Source: Treponema primitia ZAS-1
GTDB lineage: Bacteria > Spirochaetota > Spirochaetia > Treponematales > Breznakiellaceae
NCBI RefSeq assembly: GCF_000297095.1
Contig: NZ_AEEA01000007.1
Location: 1 to 64,000, forward strand
Length of the DNA: 64,000 nt
Reading direction: 5' to 3'
Shown here: piece by piece, positions 1-7,848 of the stretch
How positions within the stretch are numbered: position 1 is the first letter of the stretch
Layout of the letters: each line of letters begins with the position of its first letter
Notes under the pieces: generated by a model
What the model was told of the DNA's origin: nothing
The model's input: only the letters and a program-made list of their open reading frames with translations
Databases searched by the model: none
Position numbers and translations under genes: made by a program

Positions 1-1
1 A

Positions 2-151
2 TGGACTGCCGCAGAAGCGGCCTTTGAGGGGGTATTAAACCTGGACCCCAGTGACGGACCGGCCCAATTGTTTCTGGAACGGGCGCGGGCCTTCCGGCAA
101 AAACCGCCTGCAGCGGACTGGGACGGGGTGTTTAATTTAAGCGAGAAGTAG
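2..151 (+). CDS. C-terminal fragment, probable adenylate/guanylate cyclase-type protein (partial)
   Basis: The frame is open from the window edge to a TAG at 149-151 and encodes about 49 residues ending FNLSEK. The segment resembles a TPR-like helix pair (VLNLDPSDGPAQLFLERA) followed by a tail PPAADWDGVFNLSEK. Tails of the form DWDGV(Y/F)...EK close many spirochaete CHASE2/adenylate cyclase proteins; that is family recollection, not a search result. The catalytic part lies outside the window. Another TPR-ended signalling protein is possible. Confidence 0.55.
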   Translation, partial: WTAAEAAFEGVLNLDPSDGPAQLFLERARAFRQKPPAADWDGVFNLSEK

Positions 152-155
152 GGCC

Positions 156-767
156 CTATTCTGCAAACACAGCCTTAATATCGATAATGCAGCCCGGCAA
201 TACCGATACCGGCACGGTTCCTGGCCCTTCCAAATCGTAGAGGCTGGTGATGTACCGGGGCCCCTGCTTATTGGTCTGATCCAGAATATGGACCTGTATG
301 CTCCGGGACTCGGGATCCACGGTCCAGTATTCCCTCACCCCCGCTTTGAGGTATTTGTTAAACTTATACACCAGATCATGCTGGGTGTTGGTGGGGGACA
401 GGATTTCGATTATCAGATCCGGTGCGCCGTTACAGCCCCGTTTATCCAGTTTGGAAAGGTCGCAAATTACGGTAATATCCGGCTCTACCACCGTGTCATC
501 GCTCAGATCATCTTTGGGGAAAAGCCTGACCCCAAAGGGGCCGGCAAAAACTTTAGGAGTCATCCCTGAGACGCTTTGAGTCCCTTTCAGAAAACCCTTT
601 AGCTGATACGCTAATTCGATGGAGATCCCCTGATGATATGTCGCCGGAGGGTCCGCCACATAGAGGGCTCCGTCAATGATTTCCGCCCGGTAACTCTCGT
701 CCCATTGGAGCATATCCGCATAGGTATAGCACGGCTCCGTCTCTTTCATTTCTGCAAGTTCAACCAC
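156..767 (-). CDS. Uma2 family (DUF820) PD-(D/E)XK nuclease-like protein
   Basis: 203 residues, the usual size of Uma2/DUF820 proteins, which have a restriction-endonuclease-like fold but no settled cellular role. The family signature is visible: an N-terminal YRAEIIDGALYV block, a central VVEPDITVIC with the acidic metal ligand, APDLIIEILSP supplying the E-x-L/I core strand, and REYWTVDP. The start is GTG, chosen because AGGAGGG lies 5-6 nt upstream; the next Met is 7 codons in. It stands alone, on the strand opposite htpG. Its stop lies only 4 nt from the stop of the convergent gene at the window edge. Confidence 0.8.
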   Translation of the reverse strand: MVELAEMKETEPCYTYADMLQWDESYRAEIIDGALYVADPPATYHQGISIELAYQLKGFLKGTQSVSGMTPKVFAGPFGVRLFPKDDLSDDTVVEPDITVICDLSKLDKRGCNGAPDLIIEILSPTNTQHDLVYKFNKYLKAGVREYWTVDPESRSIQVHILDQTNKQGPRYITSLYDLEGPGTVPVSVLPGCIIDIKAVFAE

Positions 768-790
768 AAAAATCCCTCCTTCTTAACAAA

Positions 791-817
791 TGTATAGTAC
801 ACTTCTTATTTTGTCAA
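791..817 (-). promoter_or_regulatory. Probable promoter of the Uma2 gene
   Basis: On the minus strand TTGACA (817-812) is followed after 15 nt by TATACA (796-791). The spacing is short for a sigma-70 promoter, but both boxes are good and lie 24 nt upstream of the GTG start. Confidence 0.5.
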
Positions 818-906
818 GATTCCATATTCCACTTGCCTTAACCGGTCCTATCTTAGTATTTTATAGTATCATTTACAACTAAATATCACATAAAGGAGTC
901 TCTCCC

Positions 907-2826
907 ATGGCCCAGCACCAATTTCAGACCGAAGTAAGCAGGCTTCTGCACCTTATCATCCATTCCCTTTACTCTAACCGGGAAATATTCCTCCGGGAGC
1001 TTGTGTCCAACGCTTCCGACGCCCTGGACAAGCTCAAGTACCTCACCGTGGCGGACGACGCCTATAAATCTATCAGTTTTGACCCTCGGATCGACATTAG
1101 CTTCCATAAAGATGAAAAGGCGGGGGCATCGACCATCACTATTGCGGATAACGGTATCGGCATGAACGAAGCGGATCTGACGGATTCCCTGGGAACCATA
1201 GCCCGGTCGGGAACCCGGAGCTTCCTGGATAAGCTGGCGGCGGATGCCAAAAAGGACTCCAACCTCATCGGCCAGTTCGGGGTGGGCTTCTACTCCGCTT
1301 TCATGGTGGCGGACAAGATCGAGGTGATTAGCCGCAAGGCCGGGGAAGAGGCGGCCTGGAAGTGGACCAGCGACGGGAAAGACGGGTATGACATCGAAAG
1401 CGCCCAGCGGGATACCCAGGGCTCAACGGTGATCCTCTACCTTACCGAGGAAGGGACCGAGTACGCCAACCGCTGGTCCATCGAGGATATTATCAAGCGT
1501 TACTCCAACCATGTGGCCTTCCCCATCTTCCTCACCTACGACGAGAAGGAGTATGACGACAAGGGCAAGGAGAAGGGCTCCAAGACAAAGACCGACCGGA
1601 TCAATTCCGGTACCGCTATTTGGCGGCGGTCTAAATCGGAGTTGAAGGACGAGGACTACAACGAGTTCTACAAGCAGTTGGGACACGATACGGAGGAGCC
1701 CCTCTTCTATGTCCACACCAAAGCTGAGGGGACCCTGGAATACTCAACCCTGTTCTATGTTTCCAAGAAGGCCCCCTTCGATATGTACAACGCGGACTAC
1801 AAACCCGGGGTCAAACTCTACGTAAAACGGGTTTTCATCACCGACGATGACAAGGAGCTCATGCCCACTTGGCTGCGTTTTGTCCGGGGGGTCATTGATT
1901 CGGAGGACCTGCCCCTGAACGTGAGCCGGGAAATACTTCAGCAGAATAAGGTGCTCCTCAATATCAAAAACGGATCGGTAAAAAAACTGCTGGGGGAATT
2001 CAAAACCCTTTCGGATAACTCCGCTTCCTCGGAAGCGGCCAAGGAAAAATGGGAAACCTTTATTGCCCAGTACAACCGGCCCCTCAAGGAAGGACTCTAC
2101 CAGGACTTTGCCAACCGGGAAGCGATCCTTGAACTGGTCCGGTTTAAGAGCACTACCACAGACGGCTGGGTCAGCCTGGCGGACTATGTTTCCCGGATGA
2201 AATCGGATCAAAAACACATTTACTACATAACCGGGGGTGATGAGAAAACCCTCAAGGCCTCTCCCCTGCTGGAAGCGTACACCGCCAAGGGAATTGAGGT
2301 CCTCATCATGGACGATGAGATCGACGATATCATCATCCCTTCGGTGGGGCGCTACAAGAGGCCGGGTGCGGTGGAAGGGGAATCACAGGAGTTTGAACTT
2401 AAGGCGGTGAACCGGGCCGGAGCGGACGAGGAGCTTGGGGAAAAGAAGGATAAGGCCGCGGAAAAAGAAAGCAAGCCTATCCTCGAGAAGCTCAAGAAGG
2501 CCCTGGGAGACCGGGTAAAGGACGTAAAACTTTCCCGGCGGCTCCACGACTCTCCCTCCTGCATTGTGGCGGACGAGAACGATCCCACCATGCAGATGGC
2601 CCAGATGCTCAAGGCCATGGGCCAGACCGAAATGCCCGACATAAAGCCCATTCTGGAAGTAAACGGCGATCATCCCATCGTGGTGGGCCTCCGGGATGTG
2701 GAGGATGAAAACCGAATCGCCGATGTTGCCGGGGTCCTCCTGGATCAGGCCTTGTTGGTGGAGGGTATCAAAATCAAGGACCCGGCGGACTTTGTAAAAC
2801 GCCTAAACCGCCTGCTGGTCAAGTAA
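907..2826 (+). CDS. htpG: Molecular chaperone HtpG (Hsp90)
   Basis: 639 residues, full length for HtpG, a cytosolic ATP-dependent dimeric chaperone. The GHKL ATP-binding motifs are intact: ELVSNASDALDKLKY near residue 31, ADNGIGM near 80 and IGQFGVGFYSAFMVADKI near 120. The middle domain carries the client and gamma-phosphate contact region (LPLNVSREILQ), and the C-terminal dimerisation domain ends LNRLLVK. The start ATG follows AAAGGAG at 8-nt spacing. A likely promoter (TTAACC, 18 nt, TATAGT) lies at about 838-867. It appears monocistronic, with 131 nt before the next gene. Confidence 0.97.
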   Translation: MAQHQFQTEVSRLLHLIIHSLYSNREIFLRELVSNASDALDKLKYLTVADDAYKSISFDPRIDISFHKDEKAGASTITIADNGIGMNEADLTDSLGTIARSGTRSFLDKLAADAKKDSNLIGQFGVGFYSAFMVADKIEVISRKAGEEAAWKWTSDGKDGYDIESAQRDTQGSTVILYLTEEGTEYANRWSIEDIIKRYSNHVAFPIFLTYDEKEYDDKGKEKGSKTKTDRINSGTAIWRRSKSELKDEDYNEFYKQLGHDTEEPLFYVHTKAEGTLEYSTLFYVSKKAPFDMYNADYKPGVKLYVKRVFITDDDKELMPTWLRFVRGVIDSEDLPLNVSREILQQNKVLLNIKNGSVKKLLGEFKTLSDNSASSEAAKEKWETFIAQYNRPLKEGLYQDFANREAILELVRFKSTTTDGWVSLADYVSRMKSDQKHIYYITGGDEKTLKASPLLEAYTAKGIEVLIMDDEIDDIIIPSVGRYKRPGAVEGESQEFELKAVNRAGADEELGEKKDKAAEKESKPILEKLKKALGDRVKDVKLSRRLHDSPSCIVADENDPTMQMAQMLKAMGQTEMPDIKPILEVNGDHPIVVGLRDVEDENRIADVAGVLLDQALLVEGIKIKDPADFVKRLNRLLVK

Positions 2827-2957
2827 TGCGCCGGGCGCTAAAGCACCTTACTTTTATCTCCTTAGCCGTCAATACCGGGGCTGGACTGGCCGATATTATA
2901 GTACAGACTATACCCCGGAACTTGGTATCGTTATTCTAGTAGTCATAGGAGAAGACC

Positions 2958-4133
2958 ATGTTGAAAAAGGCGGCCCTGCTGGTAACGACTCTTATATTTT
3001 GTGTCCTTACCGCCTGTGTCTCGACCCCTGATGATGATAGTATGTATGACCGGGATGGTAAGCAGGAGATCCGTCCCGATTCCTATGAACTGGACACCAG
3101 GCATTCCCCGGTAAAGGCCAAACAGGGTGAATGGATTTCCCGGACTCTCCATGTAAATGATAGTGACTGGTTCGCCTTTACCCCCGGAACGGCGGGGCTC
3201 CTGGTTGCGGAAACCGACGGCGATACCGATACGGTTCTGGAACTCTACCTGGACCGCAGCCTGCTCCGGGAAAATGACGATGTGGGCAATAACCACAACG
3301 CCAAAATTGAGTATTTTGTCGATTCCGGACTTAGCTACCTTATAAAGGCCTCGGGGGTGCGCCTGGCCGAAGCAACGGAAAACGCCATAGGGTTCTACCG
3401 GTTCCGGGTTACCCTGGAACCTATGCCTAAAGCAAAGGCCAAGGTGAACAATACCCTGGAAGAGGCTGAGTTTATTAACCTGGGGGAAACCATCACGGCG
3501 TATTTTTTCAATGACGACGACATTCACTGGTATACCGCATCCGCTCCAAGTGCAGGCCGTATTATGGTCAACACCGAAGGAACCCTGGATACCCTCCTTG
3601 AGGTATACGATAAGTGGGAAGAGCTGATTGGCCGGGACGATGACTCAGGCTATCAGGGCAACGCAAAAATTGCAGCGGACGTACTCAGCGCCGGACCGGT
3701 ATATTTTAGGGTGAGCGCATACCAGGGGGCCACCGGCAGGTATTACCTAAAAACCCAATTCAGGGCTCCGATCAAACCCGACCCCTATGAAAACGATAAC
3801 AGCCTCGCCGGAGCCAAAGAAATCCAGCCCGGTGCATCCCAGTCGCGGAATTTTTCCGATGCCGGGGATGTAGACTGGGTGCGGCTGCGGATTACCCAAG
3901 GGGGGAGCTACGAGATTTTTGCCAAGGCGGGGGATGATTACCTGGATACCTATATTGAACTATTTGACACGGATAGCAATTTAATAGCCAAGGATGATGA
4001 TAGCGGCGGCTTTTGGAATGCGCTCCTCAAGGTTGATCTGAGCCCCGGAACCTACTATATCAAAGTAAGTACCGTTGATAAGGATCCCCTGGAAACCAAT
4101 GCTTACACCCTAAGCGTCTCCTCCGGTAACTAA
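2958..4133 (+). CDS. Lipoprotein with three pre-peptidase C-terminal (PPC)-type domains
   Basis: 391 residues. A lipoprotein signal peptide ends in the lipobox LTAC (Cys 20), so the protein is probably anchored in a membrane facing the periplasm or surface. The rest is three repeats of about 110 residues, each with DxDW/DxHWY (DSDWFAF, DDIHWYTA, DVDWVRL), a central ...DTxxELY... strand with DDDSG or NDD calcium-like loops, and a final YYxKV/YxFRV strand. This is the PPC beta-sandwich pattern, normally found beside secreted peptidases, but no catalytic domain is present. The gene precedes a paralogue by 25 nt and radA. AGGAGA lies 6 nt before the ATG. Function unknown; carbohydrate or protein binding is a guess. 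Confidence 0.75.
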   Translation: MLKKAALLVTTLIFCVLTACVSTPDDDSMYDRDGKQEIRPDSYELDTRHSPVKAKQGEWISRTLHVNDSDWFAFTPGTAGLLVAETDGDTDTVLELYLDRSLLRENDDVGNNHNAKIEYFVDSGLSYLIKASGVRLAEATENAIGFYRFRVTLEPMPKAKAKVNNTLEEAEFINLGETITAYFFNDDDIHWYTASAPSAGRIMVNTEGTLDTLLEVYDKWEELIGRDDDSGYQGNAKIAADVLSAGPVYFRVSAYQGATGRYYLKTQFRAPIKPDPYENDNSLAGAKEIQPGASQSRNFSDAGDVDWVRLRITQGGSYEIFAKAGDDYLDTYIELFDTDSNLIAKDDDSGGFWNALLKVDLSPGTYYIKVSTVDKDPLETNAYTLSVSSGN

Positions 4134-4158
4134 ATACTATGACAAAAAAGGGGCTATC

Positions 4159-5307
4159 ATGCGTTGTTTTCTGCACTATTTCCTGGTATTTTGTTGCCTA
4201 AGCCTAAGCTTTAACCTTTATGCACAGAATTATGCCGGCGATTCCTACGAACCGGACAGCGAGGCAAAGCCGGTTCCGATTCAACTGGGAACCTGGGTGT
4301 CCCGGGCCCTCCACGCGGGTGACGGGGATTGGTTTAGTATACGGCCTGCCTCAGACGGCCTCCTTATTGCAGAAACCAGCGGGGACACGGATACCATTAT
4401 CACCCTGTATAGGAGGAACGAGATTATAGCCCAGAACGATGACAATGGGGACGATATTAACGCCCTTCTTGCATATCCCGTCCAATCCGGTGTGGGTTAT
4501 ACAATTTGTGTGGAAGGGTACGATGAGTCGGAAATTGGCCCCTACCGCTTCCGGGTATCCATGGAGCCTATCAGGGATAGTGGGGAACCGAACGATGTCC
4601 CTTCCCAGGCAACGCCCTTTAGTCCCGGAAGCCCCCGTACGGCATACTTTCTTGATCCGGATGATGTGGACTGGTACCGCTATACGGTTCCCAGTTCCGG
4701 AACCCTGGTGGTCTACACTGAAGGTATTATTGATACCCTCATCACTATTTATGACGCCGCCGACAATCTCCTAGCCGAGGATGATGACTCCGGTGAAAAT
4801 TCCAATGCCCGCGCTTCCGCCAGGGTAAGTCCGGGGACGGTGTTTATCAGGGTAAGCGCCTATGATGGGCAGCTGGGAAAATACACCCTACAAGCGCTCC
4901 TCTATGAGCCGGCCAAACCGGACCGCTTTGAAAATGACGACACCAAGGAGCTTGCCAAGGACATAAGCGTGGGCGCCTCCCAGGAACGAAATTTTACCGA
5001 TGCCTCAGACGAAGATTGGGTACGGCTGCGGATTACCCAGCGGGGAATCTACGATATTTATGCTAAGGCAGCGGACAATACACTGGACACCTACCTGGAA
5101 TTATACAACGCCAACGATGAACTTATTGATGCGAATGATGACTGGACCGGAGATGTCCGGGAGGGGGATATCGCATTGAATGCCCGGCTCTGGCTGGAGC
5201 TCAACCCCGGAACCTACTACATTAAGGTAAGCACCCTCAGTTCGGACCCTATAGTTATCAGCGCCTATGTTTTAAGCGTTACAAATGGTTTAAGCGTTCC
5301 AAAATGA
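4159..5307 (+). CDS. Exported protein with three PPC-type domains, paralogue of the upstream lipoprotein
   Basis: 382 residues. A Sec signal peptide (MRCFLHYFLVFCCLSLSF...) ends near LYAQ-NYAG; there is no convincing lipobox, so unlike its neighbour it is probably periplasmic or secreted. It has the same three-repeat architecture as the protein encoded just upstream, with near-identical blocks such as DWVRLRITQ and NPGTYYIKVSTL, indicating tandem gene duplication. The stop codon overlaps the radA start (ATGA), so the three genes are probably one transcription unit with translational coupling to radA. No enzymatic motif is visible. Confidence 0.72.
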   Translation: MRCFLHYFLVFCCLSLSFNLYAQNYAGDSYEPDSEAKPVPIQLGTWVSRALHAGDGDWFSIRPASDGLLIAETSGDTDTIITLYRRNEIIAQNDDNGDDINALLAYPVQSGVGYTICVEGYDESEIGPYRFRVSMEPIRDSGEPNDVPSQATPFSPGSPRTAYFLDPDDVDWYRYTVPSSGTLVVYTEGIIDTLITIYDAADNLLAEDDDSGENSNARASARVSPGTVFIRVSAYDGQLGKYTLQALLYEPAKPDRFENDDTKELAKDISVGASQERNFTDASDEDWVRLRITQRGIYDIYAKAADNTLDTYLELYNANDELIDANDDWTGDVREGDIALNARLWLELNPGTYYIKVSTLSSDPIVISAYVLSVTNGLSVPK

Positions 5308-6704
5308 AACGACAGCGGGATTTTATTTTTAAGTGTACCGGCTGCGGTCACGAAGAGCCTAAATGGCTGGGCCGCTGTCCCGAGTGCGGTGAATGGAATA
5401 CCCTTATTGAAACGCCGATAAGCGCAGGCCGCTCCGGAAGTACCGGCCGGTCCAGCGGGCGTAACAACCCTCCCCCTCAGTCCTTTCCTTTGTCATCGGT
5501 GGACCCCCAGGAGGGGACCCGCATCAGTAGTGGCATCGGCGAACTGGATCGAGTCCTGGGGGGCGGTATTATGAAGCGATCCGCCATACTGGTGGGTGGC
5601 GAACCGGGTATCGGGAAGTCCACCCTGCTGCTCCAGGCCGCAGCGGCGGTGGAAACAAAGGGCCGCATCCTCTATGTTTCCGGGGAAGAATCCGCCGGGC
5701 AGGTACGGATGCGGGCGGATCGCCTGGGTTTGCGCTGCGAGGGCATCGAGATCTGCTGTACTGGGCGGCTTGAGGAAATCGAGACCATCCTGGAAGCGGT
5801 AAAACCGGTGATCATCATGGCGGACTCTGCCCAGACCCTGCATACCGACCAGGCCGGATTGGTGCCAGGCACCGTTAATCAGATGAAGTATTGTTCCTGG
5901 GAGCTCATCTCCTGGGTTAAGGAGCACGATGCTGCCCTGTTTCTCACCGCCCATGTAACCAAGGAGGGCGTCATTTCCGGGCCAAAGACCCTGGAACATA
6001 TGGTAGATACGGTGCTGTACTTTGAGGGGGCCGTATCGGCGGCCAATGACGGGGACAGCCGTTTCCTCAGGGCTGCGAAAAACCGCTTTGGTTCGGTGGA
6101 CGAGATCGGGATATTTACCATGGGGGAACGGGGACTGGAGGCGGTGGCCGATCCCTCGTTACTCTTCCTGGTACAACGGGAAGGGGGGCTTCCTCCGGGG
6201 ACGGCCATCGCAGCAGTTCTGGAAGGGTCCCGGCCCCTTTTGGTAGAAATCCAGGCCTTAGCGGTACCCGCCAAAGGTTCCATGAGCCGGGTTTTCTCAG
6301 ACCGCATCGATTCGGCCCGGGTTTCCCGGGTAGCCGCTACCCTTGAAAAGCACCTGAATCTGCGGCTTTCAGACCACGACCTGTACATAAACGTGGCCGG
6401 GGGCATACGGATAGCCGAAGTAGGGGTGGAACTCGCCTTAGCCATGGCCATCTATTCCGCCAGAACCGGTCTGACCCTGCCGGCCCTCACCGCCATTGCG
6501 GGGGAACTATCCTTGGCGGGAGAACTGCGTCCCATACGGCGGTTGGCAGCGCGGATTAAGGCCGCCGGAAATCTGGGATTTGAAAACTTCCTGGGTCCGG
6601 TACCGGCCCTTCCCGCCCAGTTCCCCTCGGAGACTGAAACAGAAATAACGGGATTACGTGCCATTGGGGACTTAAAGTCTGCTATAAAGGTTCTTTTTTC
6701 CTGA
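5304..6704 (+). CDS. radA: DNA repair protein RadA (Sms)
   Basis: 466 residues, typical for RadA, a RecA-like ATPase that drives branch migration in recombinational repair. The N-terminal zinc finger has Cys 11, 14, 25 and 28 (CTGCGHEEPKWLGRCPECGE). Walker A GGEPGIGKST starts at residue 98, the RadA-specific KNRFG motif is near residue 259, and the C-terminal half is the Lon-protease-like domain (GGIRIAEVGVELALAMAIYSA). The start overlaps the upstream stop as ATGA. A 320-nt non-coding stretch follows. Confidence 0.96.
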   Translation: MKRQRDFIFKCTGCGHEEPKWLGRCPECGEWNTLIETPISAGRSGSTGRSSGRNNPPPQSFPLSSVDPQEGTRISSGIGELDRVLGGGIMKRSAILVGGEPGIGKSTLLLQAAAAVETKGRILYVSGEESAGQVRMRADRLGLRCEGIEICCTGRLEEIETILEAVKPVIIMADSAQTLHTDQAGLVPGTVNQMKYCSWELISWVKEHDAALFLTAHVTKEGVISGPKTLEHMVDTVLYFEGAVSAANDGDSRFLRAAKNRFGSVDEIGIFTMGERGLEAVADPSLLFLVQREGGLPPGTAIAAVLEGSRPLLVEIQALAVPAKGSMSRVFSDRIDSARVSRVAATLEKHLNLRLSDHDLYINVAGGIRIAEVGVELALAMAIYSARTGLTLPALTAIAGELSLAGELRPIRRLAARIKAAGNLGFENFLGPVPALPAQFPSETETEITGLRAIGDLKSAIKVLFS

Positions 6705-6760
6705 ATACTCCAAAAAAGGGTACAATTTTCGTAAAAAAATACAAAAAATCCAATTTTATC

Positions 6761-6789
6761 TTGACGATTGCCAAAAACTAGGATAATTT
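6761..6789 (+). promoter_or_regulatory. Promoter candidate upstream of the RRM gene
   Basis: TTGACG at 6761-6766, a 17-nt spacer and TAATTT at 6784-6789. If used, the transcript would carry a leader of roughly 230 nt before the ATG at 7025. Confidence 0.45.
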
Positions 6790-6953
6790 TAGAAAGACAG
6801 GAATTATTTTTTGAGTGTTTTGCATTGTGGTTGTTTTTGTAACAGCCTACCGGTTATGAATCGGTTATCAAGTTTTCTTCTCCCATCTGTACTTTTTCAA
6901 ATCCCTGTAAAAAATTTTTGCATCCCATGTTCTTCCGAAAGGAGAATCGGAGT

Positions 6954-6973
6954 CGCCCTTGTATAATAGGGCG
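6954..6973 (+). promoter_or_regulatory. Inverted repeat CGCCCT/AGGGCG enclosing TATAAT
   Basis: A perfect 6-bp stem (6954-6959 with 6968-6973) encloses an 8-nt loop containing TATAAT (6962-6967). If TATAAT is the -10 box of a second, nearer promoter, the repeat is positioned to act as an operator; otherwise it is a small hairpin in the leader. No good -35 box is at 16-18 nt spacing. Confidence 0.4.
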
Positions 6974-7024
6974 TGAATATGTGTTTGCCTGGACACATTA
7001 AATCCGGGTGAAGGAATTTTCTCA

Positions 7025-7324
7025 ATGGCTAAGAAACTGTATGTCGGAAATCTCTCTTACAACACCACCGAGGATGGTCTTCGGAATCTGTTCTCTGAAT
7101 TTGGAAGTGTTGCGTCTTCTAAGATCATCTTTGATCGTGAAACTGGCAATTCTAAAGGATTTGGATTTATTGAAATGGGTACTGACGAAGAGGCGAGCGC
7201 CGCCATCGCCGGTACCAATGGCCGTGAATTTGACGGCCGCCAACTCCGGGTCAACGAAGCCATGGACAAGCCCCGCAGAGATCGCGGTGGCAGCGGCGGC
7301 GGATACGGCAACAACAACTGGTAA
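7025..7324 (+). CDS. RRM-domain RNA-binding protein
   Basis: 99 residues: a single RNA recognition motif plus a short glycine-rich tail (GGSGGGYGNNNW). RNP2 is LYVGNLSY near residue 4 and RNP1 is KGFGFIEM near residue 45, both with the aromatic residues that stack on RNA. Small glycine-rich RRM proteins of this kind occur in spirochaetes, cyanobacteria and some proteobacteria and are often cold-responsive. A GAAGGAAT ribosome-binding site lies about 8 nt before the ATG. The long leader is in keeping with post-transcriptional control. It is followed by a strong terminator. Confidence 0.93.
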   Translation: MAKKLYVGNLSYNTTEDGLRNLFSEFGSVASSKIIFDRETGNSKGFGFIEMGTDEEASAAIAGTNGREFDGRQLRVNEAMDKPRRDRGGSGGGYGNNNW

Positions 7325-7403
7325 ACAGGTTTATACTAACTTCTGAGTTATCGACATCCTTAGATTTCATATAGATCGGTTCTCCGCTATTAAAACCTAG
7401 AAT

Positions 7404-7446
7404 AAAGACGTCAGGGGAGGATTTTCTTCCTTGATGTCTTTTTTTC
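7404..7446 (+). terminator. Rho-independent terminator after the RRM gene
   Basis: A long stem starting AAAGACGTCA pairs with TTGATGTCTTT (GU wobbles tolerated), followed by a T-run on the plus strand. It lies between convergent genes. The A-rich left flank could also serve the minus-strand gene. Confidence 0.8.
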
Positions 7447-7454
7447 CAAATTTG

Positions 7455-7835
7455 CTATCCCAGTATGCCCCGGGACAATAATTCCCCCATCAGGCTTGTC
7501 AGGGTATTAATATCCATTTCCCCCGAAACATCCTCCAGGGTTGCCCGTATTTCCTGCCAATCATCCCTATCCAAATGCATGGTTTCCCCGTCATATTCCC
7601 CCAGGAAAAAGGCTGCCATATCCCCAAGTTTCCGCAAAGCCAATGGCAGGACAACACGGTCCACCGTTCGGTTACACAGATCTACGGCTGCGATTTTGCC
7701 AAGCACCGGGCCGACAAGCTGGGAAAAATCCTGCTCCAGCCTGCTTCGGTCCCGGCTTTCCAGGACGGCGGATGGTCCGCGAAGGGAATCTTCCAGGGAA
7801 GCTAGTTTTGAAAAAAAGTGATCCACAGGACGCAT
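7455..7835 (-). CDS. Conserved-looking hypothetical protein, 126 aa
   Basis: Not recognised. The protein is soluble, acidic and mostly helical, with leucine-rich helices (DHFFSKLASLEDSLRG, MDINTLTSLMGELLSRGILG) and no signal peptide or membrane segment. It starts 13 nt downstream of the stop of the outer-membrane receptor gene, so the two are probably co-transcribed. Base composition is like the neighbours, supporting a real gene. No function is proposed. Confidence 0.6.
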   Translation of the reverse strand: MRPVDHFFSKLASLEDSLRGPSAVLESRDRSRLEQDFSQLVGPVLGKIAAVDLCNRTVDRVVLPLALRKLGDMAAFFLGEYDGETMHLDRDDWQEIRATLEDVSGEMDINTLTSLMGELLSRGILG

Positions 7836-7848
7836 CAGGCTCCTCCCC

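Larger units (their letters stand above)
6705..7024. other. 320-nt intergenic stretch between radA and the RRM gene
   Basis: It is AT-rich at its left end and contains no ORF worth calling. It holds a promoter-like pair at 6761-6789 and a second -10-like TATAAT inside a small inverted repeat at 6954-6973. A long 5' leader for the RNA-binding protein gene is likely. No tRNA or other recognisable RNA fold was seen. Confidence 0.6.

Noticed and set aside
2827..2957. CCGGGG/CCCCGG arms after htpG as a terminator
   Set aside because: The loop is long and there is no T-run.
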